Positions 27,369 to 35,790 of a stretch of DNA of 64,000 nt are shown here, in pieces. The notes below the pieces were generated by a model that saw only the letters and a program-made list of their open reading frames with translations, was not told the DNA's origin and ran no database searches. Origin of the DNA: UBA4363 sp002393965 (GTDB lineage: Bacteria; Bacteroidota; Bacteroidia; Bacteroidales; Paludibacteraceae). Position numbers and translations under genes: made by a program. Position 1 is the first letter of the stretch. Every line of letters begins with the position of its first letter. Location of the stretch: positions 26,743-90,742 of the forward strand of contig CAMNLA010000059.1 of assembly GCA_946542925.1 (NCBI GenBank), read 5' to 3'.

Positions 27369-28187
27369 TTACTCCTGATTCAACGTCAGACGCTTGAATC
27401 CAGACACCGTAGCCCCTTGAGCCTTCAGGTACTGACCTACGGTGATCTTCTCATCCATTGTAAACTCCTGTGCAAGCAGGGTTGACTCCTTGTAGAACTT
27501 GCTCAGACGGCCCTGTGCGATACGGTCCAGAATAGCCTCTGGCTTTCCTTCCTGACGTGCTTTCTCACGACCGATCTCCAGCTCTCGTTCTTTAATCTCC
27601 TCTGGTACGTCATTCTCGTCAATGGCAATAGGACTATATCCGGCTACCTGAAGTGCAATATTCTTGGATACTTCTGCCGATACACCCGCCTCGTTGAACG
27701 CAACGATCGAAGCAAGCATGTTTCCCTGGTGGTTGTATGCACTGACACTCGCACCCTTGAGGTATTCGTATGCTCCGAGTTCCATCTTCTCACCCGTCTG
27801 ACCCGAACGCTCTGCAATCAGGTCAACAATGCTCATCCCGTCTACCTGAAGAGCCTTGACTGCCTCAATATCCGATGGCTGGTTCTCCAATACAGCACCC
27901 AGAACCTTCTTCGTCAGATTTACGAAGTCCTCGTTCTTGGCTACGAAGTCCGTTTCACACTTCACGGCAACAATAGCCGCAAATTCACCGTTCGTACCTG
28001 CAAGAACACATCCCTCCTGAGCCTCACGGTCACTGCGCTTTGCAGCAATAGCCTGACCACGCTCGCGGATGAGTTTCATAGCCTCATCGAAGTCTCCATT
28101 CGCCTCCGTCAATGCCTTTTTACAGTCTGCGATACCAGCCTTGGTCATCTCGCGGAGTTTCTTGATATCATCTAATGTAACTGCCAT
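27369..28187 (-). CDS. tsf: Elongation factor Ts
   Basis: 272 residues. EF-Ts recharges EF-Tu with GTP. The N-terminal UBA-like part (MAVTLDDIKKLREMTKAGI and DCKKALTEANGDFDEA) and the core with VKCETDFVAKNEDF are clear. Last gene of rplM-rpsI-rpsB-tsf, followed by a terminator. Confidence 0.96.
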   Translation of the reverse strand: MAVTLDDIKKLREMTKAGIADCKKALTEANGDFDEAMKLIRERGQAIAAKRSDREAQEGCVLAGTNGEFAAIVAVKCETDFVAKNEDFVNLTKKVLGAVLENQPSDIEAVKALQVDGMSIVDLIAERSGQTGEKMELGAYEYLKGASVSAYNHQGNMLASIVAFNEAGVSAEVSKNIALQVAGYSPIAIDENDVPEEIKERELEIGREKARQEGKPEAILDRIAQGRLSKFYKESTLLAQEFTMDEKITVGQYLKAQGATVSGFKRLTLNQE

Positions 28188-28302
28188 AATTTCTGTCTTT
28201 AATTATTTTTCTTGATTTGATTTTTCTCTGATCTTTGTCCGTCATCTTCTGGATTCTCTCTGCACTTGAGAGATCATCCACAGAAGAACGGATTCAAAAA
28301 AT

Positions 28303-28348
28303 AACGCTGCATTGTCAGTCTCCGGGACGAAGCTAACACTGCAGCGTT
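28303..28348 (-). terminator. Hairpin between rpsB and tsf
   Basis: AACGCTGCA (28303-28311) pairs with TGCAGCGTT (28340-28348), extended inward through one mismatch; the stem is followed on the minus strand by an A/U-rich stretch. It may attenuate rather than end the transcript, since tsf continues downstream. Confidence 0.55.
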
Positions 28349-28374
28349 TTTCAGTCTATTTTCAGCGGATGATT

Positions 28375-29199
28375 TTACTCTGCAGACTCTGCTTCCGTCG
28401 TCTCTGCCGTAGCAGTTTCCGACTCCGTTTCATCCTCTTTCTTGGCTTTCTTCGTAGCTCTCGACTTCTTCTGAACTGGAGCCTGTTCATTATCATCAGA
28501 TGCCTTTTCTTCCTTACGCTCCTGAAGACCTTCCGAGATAGCTGCCACCATCTGGTTCAGAATCACCTCAATCGACTTCGTAGCATCATCATTGGCTGGG
28601 ATAACGAAGTCAATGTTCGAAGGATCCGAGTTCGTATCCACGATTCCGAATACCGGAATACCCAGACGCTTCGCTTCCTTCACCGCGATGTTCTCCTTCA
28701 GTACGTCAACGACAAACAATGCCGATGGAAGGCGAGTCAAGTCTGCAATGGAACCCAAGTTCTTCTCCAACTTGGCACGCTGACGGGCGATCTGCAACTT
28801 CTCACGCTTCGAAACGTTGTCAAAGGTACCGTCTGACGTCATCTTGTCAATGTTCGTCATCTTCTTCACCGCCTTGCGAATAGTAGGGAAGTTGGTCAAC
28901 ATACCACCTGCCCAACGCTCCGTAATGTACGGCATCTGAACTGAAGATGCCTTCTCGGCTACAATCTCCTTCGCCTGCTTCTTCGTTGCTACGAACAGCA
29001 CCTTGCGACCAGATTTGGCAATCTGCTTGATAGCCGCAGCTGCCTCGTCAATCTTTGCAGCTGTTTTATAAAGGTCAATGATGTGAATGCCGTTCTTCTC
29101 CATGAAGATGTAAGGAGCCATCGCTGGATTCCACTTTCTCTTCAGATGTCCGAAGTGACATCCTGCATCCAATAATTCTTGAAAATCTACTTTTGCCAT
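28375..29199 (-). CDS. rpsB: 30S ribosomal protein S2
   Basis: 274 residues. Typical S2 (GCHFGHLKRKWNPAM near residue 13, ERWAGGMLTNF). The C-terminus has an extended tail of about 45 residues that is first Lys-rich, then Glu/Thr rich, as in many Bacteroidota S2 proteins. It lies 221 bp after rpsI; that gap holds no gene I can support. Confidence 0.96.
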   Translation of the reverse strand: MAKVDFQELLDAGCHFGHLKRKWNPAMAPYIFMEKNGIHIIDLYKTAAKIDEAAAAIKQIAKSGRKVLFVATKKQAKEIVAEKASSVQMPYITERWAGGMLTNFPTIRKAVKKMTNIDKMTSDGTFDNVSKREKLQIARQRAKLEKNLGSIADLTRLPSALFVVDVLKENIAVKEAKRLGIPVFGIVDTNSDPSNIDFVIPANDDATKSIEVILNQMVAAISEGLQERKEEKASDDNEQAPVQKKSRATKKAKKEDETESETATAETTEAESAE

Positions 29200-29420
29200 T
29201 TTCGTGTTTGTTTACGTTCTTGTTAACTTATTTCTTTCTAAGCAGCCAATGGGTAGGCCAACTCAGCACGAAGACATCCCACTGGTTTAGATACTAAACT
29301 TTTCAGCTTTTCTTTCCCTGTCTCCAATTTTCCATTTCCCTCCTCTTCGCGGTTGGAATTCAAAACCTTCCCACACCGAGAAAGGAGAAAGACTGGAAAT
29401 CGAATAACAGATATGCCTGA

Positions 29421-29807
29421 TTAACGCTTGCTGAACTGGAAGCGCTTGCGAGCCTTTGGCTGACCTGGCTTCTTACGTTCTACCTCACGTGCATCACGTG
29501 TCAGGAATCCGTCCTTCTTCAAGGATACCTTGTCTTCAGGATTGATCTTTACCAACGCACGGGCAATGGCAAGACGCAAGGCCTCGGCCTGACCCGTATA
29601 ACCTCCTCCGTCAAGATTTACCTTGATGTCATATTTCTCTGCAGCATCAAGCTTAACCAACGGCTGCTTGATAACATACTGAAGACGTACCTCTGGAAAA
29701 TACTGCTCAAATTCTCTACCGTTAACGGTAATCTTACCGCTTCCGTCACTAACATAAATACGTGCTACGGCAGACTTTCTTCTTCCTAATGCATTTACTA
29801 CTTCCAT
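29421..29807 (-). CDS. rpsI: 30S ribosomal protein S9
   Basis: 128 residues; typical S9 with ALGRRKSAVARIY at the N-terminus and the conserved KARKRFQFSKR C-terminal tail that reaches the P-site tRNA. Two bases separate it from rplM. Confidence 0.97.
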   Translation of the reverse strand: MEVVNALGRRKSAVARIYVSDGSGKITVNGREFEQYFPEVRLQYVIKQPLVKLDAAEKYDIKVNLDGGGYTGQAEALRLAIARALVKINPEDKVSLKKDGFLTRDAREVERKKPGQPKARKRFQFSKR

Positions 29808-29809
29808 GA

Positions 29810-30265
29810 TTACTTAAGCTTATTTATGTCAATGACTTTTGGCTGCTGAGCGGCTTTGTCATGCTCAGTTCCAGAATAAATATAGAGATTGTTCATCTGC
29901 ACAGCACCCAACTTCGTCTTTGGCACCATGCCCTTAATGACCTTACGGACCAACTTCTCAGGATTCTGCTTGAACAGGCGCTCCGGTGTTGTTTCTCTCT
30001 GACCACCTGGATATCCCGTGTACGAAAGATAAATCTTGTCCGTCCACTTCTTACCCGTCAACTTCACCTTGTCCGCATTGATAATGATGACATTGTCTCC
30101 ACAGTCGACGTGAGGAGTAAAACTTGGTTTGTACTTGCCACGAAGAAGCTTCGCTACCTTCGACGCAAAACGACCTAAAACCTGATCTGTCGCATCTACG
30201 ACAACCCATTCCTTCTTGGCTGTCTCCTTATTGACAGAAAGGGTCTTGTAACTTAATGTATCCAC
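29810..30265 (-). CDS. rplM: 50S ribosomal protein L13
   Basis: 151 residues; L13 with VDATDQVLGRFASKVAKLLRG and GDNVIIINADK. First gene of the ribosomal cluster; the promoter at 30394-30424 is 129 bases upstream of its ATG. Confidence 0.97.
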   Translation of the reverse strand: MDTLSYKTLSVNKETAKKEWVVVDATDQVLGRFASKVAKLLRGKYKPSFTPHVDCGDNVIIINADKVKLTGKKWTDKIYLSYTGYPGGQRETTPERLFKQNPEKLVRKVIKGMVPKTKLGAVQMNNLYIYSGTEHDKAAQQPKVIDINKLK

Positions 30266-30393
30266 TTTTAACTTTTAACTTAAAAATTAAACCACTCATG
30301 CTCAGCGCATTCTGCAAGAGGCGAAAGGCTAATAACACCTCAGCTGTCCCACTTCACACAAGTTCCTTTTATTATTGGATAATAATGGGACGG

Positions 30394-30424
30394 CAAAGGT
30401 AGCAACTTTTTACAAAGCAACAAA
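30394..30424 (-). promoter_or_regulatory. Promoter for rplM-rpsI-rpsB-tsf
   Basis: The minus strand reads TTTG (30424-30421), 19 bases, TACCTTTG (30401-30394). Both boxes and the spacing match the Bacteroidota housekeeping consensus exactly. The leader to the rplM ATG is about 120 bases and could hold a ribosomal-protein regulatory site, which I did not identify. Confidence 0.75.
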
Positions 30425-30541
30425 CACACGCACAGACTTTTTTTTGAGTCAGCACACTGATCATCAACATTTCAATATCATTTTTATAGGTTTTTTCTAA
30501 AAAAACACTTATAAATAATAAAACGACTTACCATATTTTAC

Positions 30542-30549
30542 TATTTTTG
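30542..30549 (+). promoter_or_regulatory. -7 promoter box for the OmpA porin gene
   Basis: TATTTTTG, a TAnnTTTG match, about 98 bases before the ATG. No -33 TTTG at the right distance. The rest of the 382-base gap 30266-30647 is AT-rich and shows no gene. Confidence 0.4.
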
Positions 30550-30647
30550 CCATTCATAATAGAATCTCTCTTTTTTAAAGAGATCCACTTGTATCAAATG
30601 AATAATACAATATTTTCTGATCAATTAACTAACAATTTTAAAAAACC

Positions 30648-31850
30648 ATGAAGAAAGTACTTCTACTCATTGCTTCTGTTGCCATCGCAGCACAAGGACT
30701 GACGGCACAGACTACTGTGGAAAACAGTAAGACATTCTGGGACAACTGGTACATCGGCGTCAACGGCGGTGCTGCTGTCAAGACCACACACACCAGAATA
30801 TTCAAGAACCTCGATCCTCAGGCTGGACTGCGCATCGGACGCTGGCTGACCCCTGTATTCGGCTTCGCTGTTGAGGGAAATGCGCGCTTTGCTGACAGAC
30901 CTCACTACGAAGGAATCAAGTGCAACGGCACCTTCGTCAGCGCTTCTGAAGTAAACGTATTCGGAACAACCAACTTCAGCAACTGGTTCGGTGGTTACAA
31001 CGGTGAGCCACGCACATTTGAACTTATCGGTGTTTACGGTATCGGCTGGGAGCACTTCTACGGTACCGAAAGCGCTCGCGAACAGTTCAACTACAAGAAC
31101 GCCATGACCAACCGTCTCGCTCTCGACTTCACCTTCAACCTCGGACAGAACAAGGCTTGGCAACTCTACATCGAGCCAGGCATCGAGTTCATGCTCACTC
31201 CGAGCGGACACAACAACCCTTCTTACAACGTAAACAAGTCTGCTCTCCAGTGCCTCGTCGGACTCAACTATAAGTTCGGCAACTCAAACGGCACACACAA
31301 TTTCAAGACCGCTCGTCTCTACGACCAGGCTGAAATTGATGGCCTCAACAACAAGATCAATGACCTCGACAGCAAAGTCAACGGGCTGAACAGCAAGGTC
31401 AACAACCTCAACAACCAGAACAAGGCAAAGGACAAGACCATCGATTCCCTGCGCAACATCAACAACTCTCTGCAGAACGACCTTGATCAGTGCAAACGTC
31501 AGCCTAAGACTGTAGCAACAACGACCAACCTGCAACCTACCGTTCTCTTCAAGCAAGGTAAGAGCACAATCGCTGTAGATCAGTACGCTCCGATCTCTCT
31601 GATCGCTAACTACATGAAGAACCACAAGGATGCAAAAGTTGAAATCCGCGGCTATGCTTCACCAGAAGGAAATCCGGAACTCAACCAGAAACTTTCGCAG
31701 AACCGTGCTAACGCAGTAAAGAACGCACTTATCAACAAGTACGGCATCGCTGCTGACCGTCTTTCTGCTATCGGTATGGGTGCTACCGACAAACTTTTCG
31801 AAGAAGTTGAATTCAACCGTGTAGCAACATTCAACGACACGAAGAAATAA
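30648..31850 (+). CDS. OmpA-family outer membrane protein
   Basis: 400 residues. The signal peptide ends near residue 20 (GLTAQ). The N-terminal two fifths form a beta-barrel with aromatic strand ends. A coiled-coil of heptad-like NDLDSKVNGLNSKV repeats follows (about 225-285), then the OmpA peptidoglycan-binding domain (about 300-395) with EIRGYASPEG and SQNRANAV. It should anchor the outer membrane to the cell wall. Codon use looks strongly biased to C-ending codons, as in highly expressed porins. Own terminator downstream. Confidence 0.92.
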   Translation: MKKVLLLIASVAIAAQGLTAQTTVENSKTFWDNWYIGVNGGAAVKTTHTRIFKNLDPQAGLRIGRWLTPVFGFAVEGNARFADRPHYEGIKCNGTFVSASEVNVFGTTNFSNWFGGYNGEPRTFELIGVYGIGWEHFYGTESAREQFNYKNAMTNRLALDFTFNLGQNKAWQLYIEPGIEFMLTPSGHNNPSYNVNKSALQCLVGLNYKFGNSNGTHNFKTARLYDQAEIDGLNNKINDLDSKVNGLNSKVNNLNNQNKAKDKTIDSLRNINNSLQNDLDQCKRQPKTVATTTNLQPTVLFKQGKSTIAVDQYAPISLIANYMKNHKDAKVEIRGYASPEGNPELNQKLSQNRANAVKNALINKYGIAADRLSAIGMGATDKLFEEVEFNRVATFNDTKK

Positions 31851-31875
31851 ACCATATTTGTTTTTTCATCATAAG

Positions 31876-31911
31876 AAAAAAGTCCCGTTCAATTCTGAAC
31901 GGGACTTTTTT
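31876..31911. terminator. Terminator after the OmpA gene
   Basis: AAAAAAGTCCCGTTCA, a four-base loop, and TGAACGGGACTTTTTT, followed by more T. It is also usable by the convergent NimA-like gene. Confidence 0.88.
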
Positions 31912-31924
31912 TTTTGACTATACC

Positions 31925-32434
31925 CTACTCCTGTCTCCTTTCCCTGATAAGTTCGGGAGAGGACTTTCCTGTCAGATGCTCCACTTCGAGTCGGATCATC
32001 AGCATCCGGGAAAAACCATGCTCCAATTCTCGTCGCAAACCTTCTTCATCATCCGGGTTATACTTGTTGCCTAGCAGACGGGCAGCCGCCATTTTCTCCT
32101 CTTCCGCTTCAATAATATGAATGCGGCCAAAGACGATTACACTGCGATAGCTTGTCGTATAATCCTTAGGGCGTACCTCGTCGCGTTCAACGACACAGAA
32201 CGATGCTTTCTCGCACCGGCGGATCGCATCTACCTTGTGCCCTGAGAGTGCACTGTGGAAATACAGACACCCTGCCGCATAGACATAACTGACAGGCACC
32301 GCATAGGGATAGCCATTGTCTCCAAGCAAGGCAAGCGTTCCGGATGTAGATTGCTCCAGGACAGAAATACTTTCCTCTTCCAACATTTGCTGCCTTTTAC
32401 GTCTCATTTCTCTGAATTCTTCCATAGTCTTCAT
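31925..32434 (-). CDS. Pyridoxamine 5'-phosphate oxidase-fold protein, NimA-like
   Basis: 169 residues. Split-barrel FMN-binding fold of the NimA group: an N-terminal helix, then GTLALLGDNGYPYAVPVSYVY, YFHSALSGHKVDAI and the YRSVIVFGRI strand. Close relatives in Bacteroides are linked to 5-nitroimidazole reduction, but many chromosomal homologues have no such role, so resistance is not claimed. Confidence 0.82.
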   Translation of the reverse strand: MKTMEEFREMRRKRQQMLEEESISVLEQSTSGTLALLGDNGYPYAVPVSYVYAAGCLYFHSALSGHKVDAIRRCEKASFCVVERDEVRPKDYTTSYRSVIVFGRIHIIEAEEEKMAAARLLGNKYNPDDEEGLRRELEHGFSRMLMIRLEVEHLTGKSSPELIRERRQE

Positions 32435-32473
32435 TCTCTGATATCTGGCTGTATTTACTTTGTAAACAAAAAA

Positions 32474-32504
32474 AAGGCAGAACCCAATTCCCTGGTTCTG
32501 CCTT
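32474..32504 (-). terminator. Terminator after guaA
   Basis: AAGGCAGAACC and GGTTCTGCCTT arms with a nine-base loop. On the minus strand a U-rich run follows. Confidence 0.8.
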
Positions 32505-32515
32505 CTGAGTGTCTT

Positions 32516-34036
32516 TTACTCCCACTCAATCGTTGCCGGTGGTTTGGACGAGATGTCATAGACAACGCGGTTGACACCCTTCACCTTGTTGATGATTTCA
32601 TTCGAAACCTTTGCAAGGAAGTCGTAAGGCAGATGTGCCCAGTCAGCGGTCATAGCATCGGCAGACGTGACAGCTCGAAGTGCGACCGTATTTTCATACG
32701 TGCGCTCATCTCCCATCACCCCTACACTTCGAATAGGCAAAAGAATAGTTCCTGCCTGCCAGACATCATCATACAGACCAGATTCTTTCAGACCTCGTAT
32801 ATAAATATCGTCCGCATCCTGCAGTATACGTACTTTCTCCGGCGTCACTTCTCCCAAGATTCGGATGCCAAGACCCGGACCTGGGAACGGATGGCGGTTG
32901 ATGATGTTCGATGTCATGCCTAGAGCACGTCCGACGCGGCGCACTTCGTCTTTGAATAACAGGCGCAATGGCTCCACCAACTGCAGGTGCATCTCTTTCG
33001 GCAGACCTCCTACATTATGATGCGACTTGATAGTCATACCCGTGATGGAGAGCGACTCGATCACGTCCGGATAGATAGTCCCCTGTGCCAGCCATTTGAC
33101 ATCTGTCAGTTTCTTTGCTTCTTCATTGAAGATATCAATGAAGCCCTTACCGATAATCTTACGCTTCTTCTCCGGTTCAGTCACACCCTTGAGTTCTGCA
33201 TAGAATTTCTCTTTCGCATCGACACCGATAACGTTCAACCCATAGGACTCATATTCCTTCAAGACGTCTGTGAACTCGTTCTTTCGCAACAAGCCGTTAT
33301 CAACAAACACACAAGTCAGATTATGGCCGATAGCACGGTTCAGGAGAACTGCCGTCACGGAGGAGTCAACCCCACCCGACAATGCCAGTATCACTTTATC
33401 ATCTCCCAACTGCTCCTTCAAGTTCTTTACCGTCTCGTCGATGAAGGAAGCCGAATCCCAGTCGCGTGAACAGCCACAGATATTCAAGAAATTGGAGAGT
33501 ATCTGATTTCCGCATTTCGAATGGAACACCTCCGGATGGAACTGAACGGCCCAAGTCTGTTCTCCACTGATACGATAGGCTGCGTTGGTTACACTGTCTG
33601 TGGACGCTATGACCTCCGCTCCATTTGGCAGCTGTGTGATCGTATCTCCATGCGACATCCAAACCTGCGCACCGTTATCCACGCCATGTAGCAATGGATC
33701 ACCTTCCTTTACTCCCTGAAGGTTGGCACGACCGTATTCCCTCGACCCTGCCTTTTCCACCTTTCCTCCATACGTGTAGGCAATGAATTGCGCTCCGTAA
33801 CAGATTCCCAGCAAAGGATAATGGTTGCGGATAGCGCTGAGGTCCGTCTTGAACCCTTGTTCGTCATGCACCGAGAATGGGGATCCAGATAGGATGACGC
33901 CCTTGATACCTTCGTCTCCAAACGGAAATTTGTTGTAGGGAAGAATCTCGCAATACTCATTCAGGTCACGGATGCGACGAGCGATGAGCTGCGTAGTTTG
34001 CGAACCGAAGTCCAAGATAATTATCTTCTCTCTCAT
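32516..34036 (-). CDS. guaA: GMP synthase (glutamine-hydrolysing)
   Basis: 506 residues. It aminates XMP to GMP. The class I glutaminase domain has Cys79 (GICYG) and the FHPEV His/Glu pair; the ATP-pyrophosphatase domain has the PP-loop SGGVDSS near residue 221; the C-terminal dimerisation domain ends in PPATIEWE as expected. It starts 43 bases after the beta-barrel gene and may be cotranscribed with it. Confidence 0.97.
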   Translation of the reverse strand: MREKIIILDFGSQTTQLIARRIRDLNEYCEILPYNKFPFGDEGIKGVILSGSPFSVHDEQGFKTDLSAIRNHYPLLGICYGAQFIAYTYGGKVEKAGSREYGRANLQGVKEGDPLLHGVDNGAQVWMSHGDTITQLPNGAEVIASTDSVTNAAYRISGEQTWAVQFHPEVFHSKCGNQILSNFLNICGCSRDWDSASFIDETVKNLKEQLGDDKVILALSGGVDSSVTAVLLNRAIGHNLTCVFVDNGLLRKNEFTDVLKEYESYGLNVIGVDAKEKFYAELKGVTEPEKKRKIIGKGFIDIFNEEAKKLTDVKWLAQGTIYPDVIESLSITGMTIKSHHNVGGLPKEMHLQLVEPLRLLFKDEVRRVGRALGMTSNIINRHPFPGPGLGIRILGEVTPEKVRILQDADDIYIRGLKESGLYDDVWQAGTILLPIRSVGVMGDERTYENTVALRAVTSADAMTADWAHLPYDFLAKVSNEIINKVKGVNRVVYDISSKPPATIEWE

Positions 34037-34079
34037 AAAAATTATAGGTGTTGGTTTTTTGTTTTCTTTCTTATCTGCA

Positions 34080-35762
34080 TCAGAACGAATAGGAAATTCC
34101 TATCAGCCCGTTAAACCCGTTGACCTCATAGCCGAGGTATTGCTCGTAATGCTGATGCAGTATGTTATTTAACTTGATGAACATAGACACCTTGGAGGAA
34201 TGAGTGTAGAAAAAGCCCAAGTTCAGATCATAAATATTCTTCAGGTTCTTTTCTCCCCCGTCCAGTTTGCGTGCTTCACGACCCGTTGCTATATACGTAT
34301 TCAAGTTCGCGGCCATTCGTTTCCCTAAATGAAGTGTCGTCCCCAGATTGAACTCGAAACTCGGCATGTTATAGGCTTCCATCCCCCTTTCATCCACGTC
34401 CCAACTGTTATACTGTGCCAGCAAAAGAAAATCCAGCATCTGATTGAAGTTGTACGTGACACGGAATGAGGGTGTGAACACCGAGGCATCGGAATAGACT
34501 GGTGTGAAAACGTTGGCATAACCAGACTGACCGGACTGTTCCACGATTTCGTTTACGAAAAAGTACTGATCCTCTATCTTACGATAACGAACCGATAGGT
34601 CCGTCAGCAAATTATACAGCAACTTGAATTTCAGTCCGGCACGCAAGTCAAATGGAGTGTACGTATTATCTATCTTCGTATTCAAGTTTGCATAGTGATT
34701 CGTTTCCACGATTTCGGCCAAGGAATTGGTCTTGTAATCTCCTCCTATCTCTCCATATACAAAGAACAAACGCGGAACCAGCGCAAAAATTCCCTTTATG
34801 TCTGCCGACGGGGCAAAGGATTTCCCTTCTGTCGAGAATCGGCCGTTCACGCCAATACGAAGGTTCCATCGCTCCTGCTCAAACTGGAAGTAAGGATTCA
34901 GTGTCACTACCGTGAAGCCGTCCTGATGCACTGTCTGACTCTCCACCTGACCGTCATCATAGGCAAAGTTCTTCATATTGAAACCGATACCCCAGTGGTT
35001 CTCGTCCAACAGACGGTCGTATAACAGGCTGGTATTCACGCGATGCTCAGTCAATCCCGCATTTGGTAGAAATCCGTCGTAGTCAAGCGAGGCCGAGATT
35101 CGGTTCAGGAGATCCGTGGAGGTGAAGGTCTTATATCCTATAGAAGCGCCGAAGGTGTGGATACCGGCTTCGCTTTTGAAAAAATCTTTTCCCAGAAACG
35201 CATCGGACTGTATCGAATAGAGCAGGTCGGACGACAGTTTATTATCACCGTAGTAGTTGAATCCCCGGTATCCATAAGAACCCTTCAGGAAGAAATCACC
35301 ATTGGTAAAATGACGGTCAAAGGCCAGACCGACATCCGACTTATGATGACGTCGCTTACTCAGCATTCCCTTATGATGCGCATCAAATCCGAAACTATAT
35401 TTCGGCTTGTCAACAATCGGAAGAACCAGATCTCCCAACGTGGACCAGCAATTTCCGAACCCCAGACGCAGATAACCGTTTTTGTCATCATAGTACTGAG
35501 GATTTCTCAAACGAGCTGCCTCCAACGTACGCACCTGATATTCAGGATCCATGGCTACCGAATAGTCAGAGTAACGGATTGGTTCCTGATGGATCACCGG
35601 TTCACTGACCGATGGCATCTGGCTGATCTTGCCGGCATCACGTATGGTCGGCGTATAAGCCTTTTCTATCGTTATGTCTTTGCGGATGACTACAGAATCC
35701 TCACTCTGTGCCCATGATATCAGGGGCAGCAGGGATAGCAGAAAAGGGTATATATATTTCAT
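34080..35762 (-). CDS. Outer-membrane beta-barrel protein, TonB-receptor-like
   Basis: 560 residues from the ATG at 35762; a Met four codons upstream (35774) is an alternative. A signal peptide ends near residue 18 (SWAQ). Almost all of the protein is alternating beta-strand sequence with aromatic-rich ends, and it terminates in ISYSF, the C-terminal Phe typical of outer-membrane barrels. It resembles TonB-dependent-receptor-like barrels but I see no plug domain. It is 28 bp after the large TPR gene, and the pair looks like an envelope assembly module. Confidence 0.75.
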   Translation of the reverse strand: MKYIYPFLLSLLPLISWAQSEDSVVIRKDITIEKAYTPTIRDAGKISQMPSVSEPVIHQEPIRYSDYSVAMDPEYQVRTLEAARLRNPQYYDDKNGYLRLGFGNCWSTLGDLVLPIVDKPKYSFGFDAHHKGMLSKRRHHKSDVGLAFDRHFTNGDFFLKGSYGYRGFNYYGDNKLSSDLLYSIQSDAFLGKDFFKSEAGIHTFGASIGYKTFTSTDLLNRISASLDYDGFLPNAGLTEHRVNTSLLYDRLLDENHWGIGFNMKNFAYDDGQVESQTVHQDGFTVVTLNPYFQFEQERWNLRIGVNGRFSTEGKSFAPSADIKGIFALVPRLFFVYGEIGGDYKTNSLAEIVETNHYANLNTKIDNTYTPFDLRAGLKFKLLYNLLTDLSVRYRKIEDQYFFVNEIVEQSGQSGYANVFTPVYSDASVFTPSFRVTYNFNQMLDFLLLAQYNSWDVDERGMEAYNMPSFEFNLGTTLHLGKRMAANLNTYIATGREARKLDGGEKNLKNIYDLNLGFFYTHSSKVSMFIKLNNILHQHYEQYLGYEVNGFNGLIGISYSF

Positions 35763-35790
35763 GATGGATTGCATCTTGCTCTCTTATGAT

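Noticed and set aside
28303..28348. Riboswitch between rpsB and tsf
   Set aside because: Only a simple stem is seen; no aptamer consensus could be recognised.
31925..32434. Nitroimidazole resistance gene nimA
   Set aside because: The fold matches the family, but resistance is carried by only some members and no IS element is adjacent; kept as NimA-like only.
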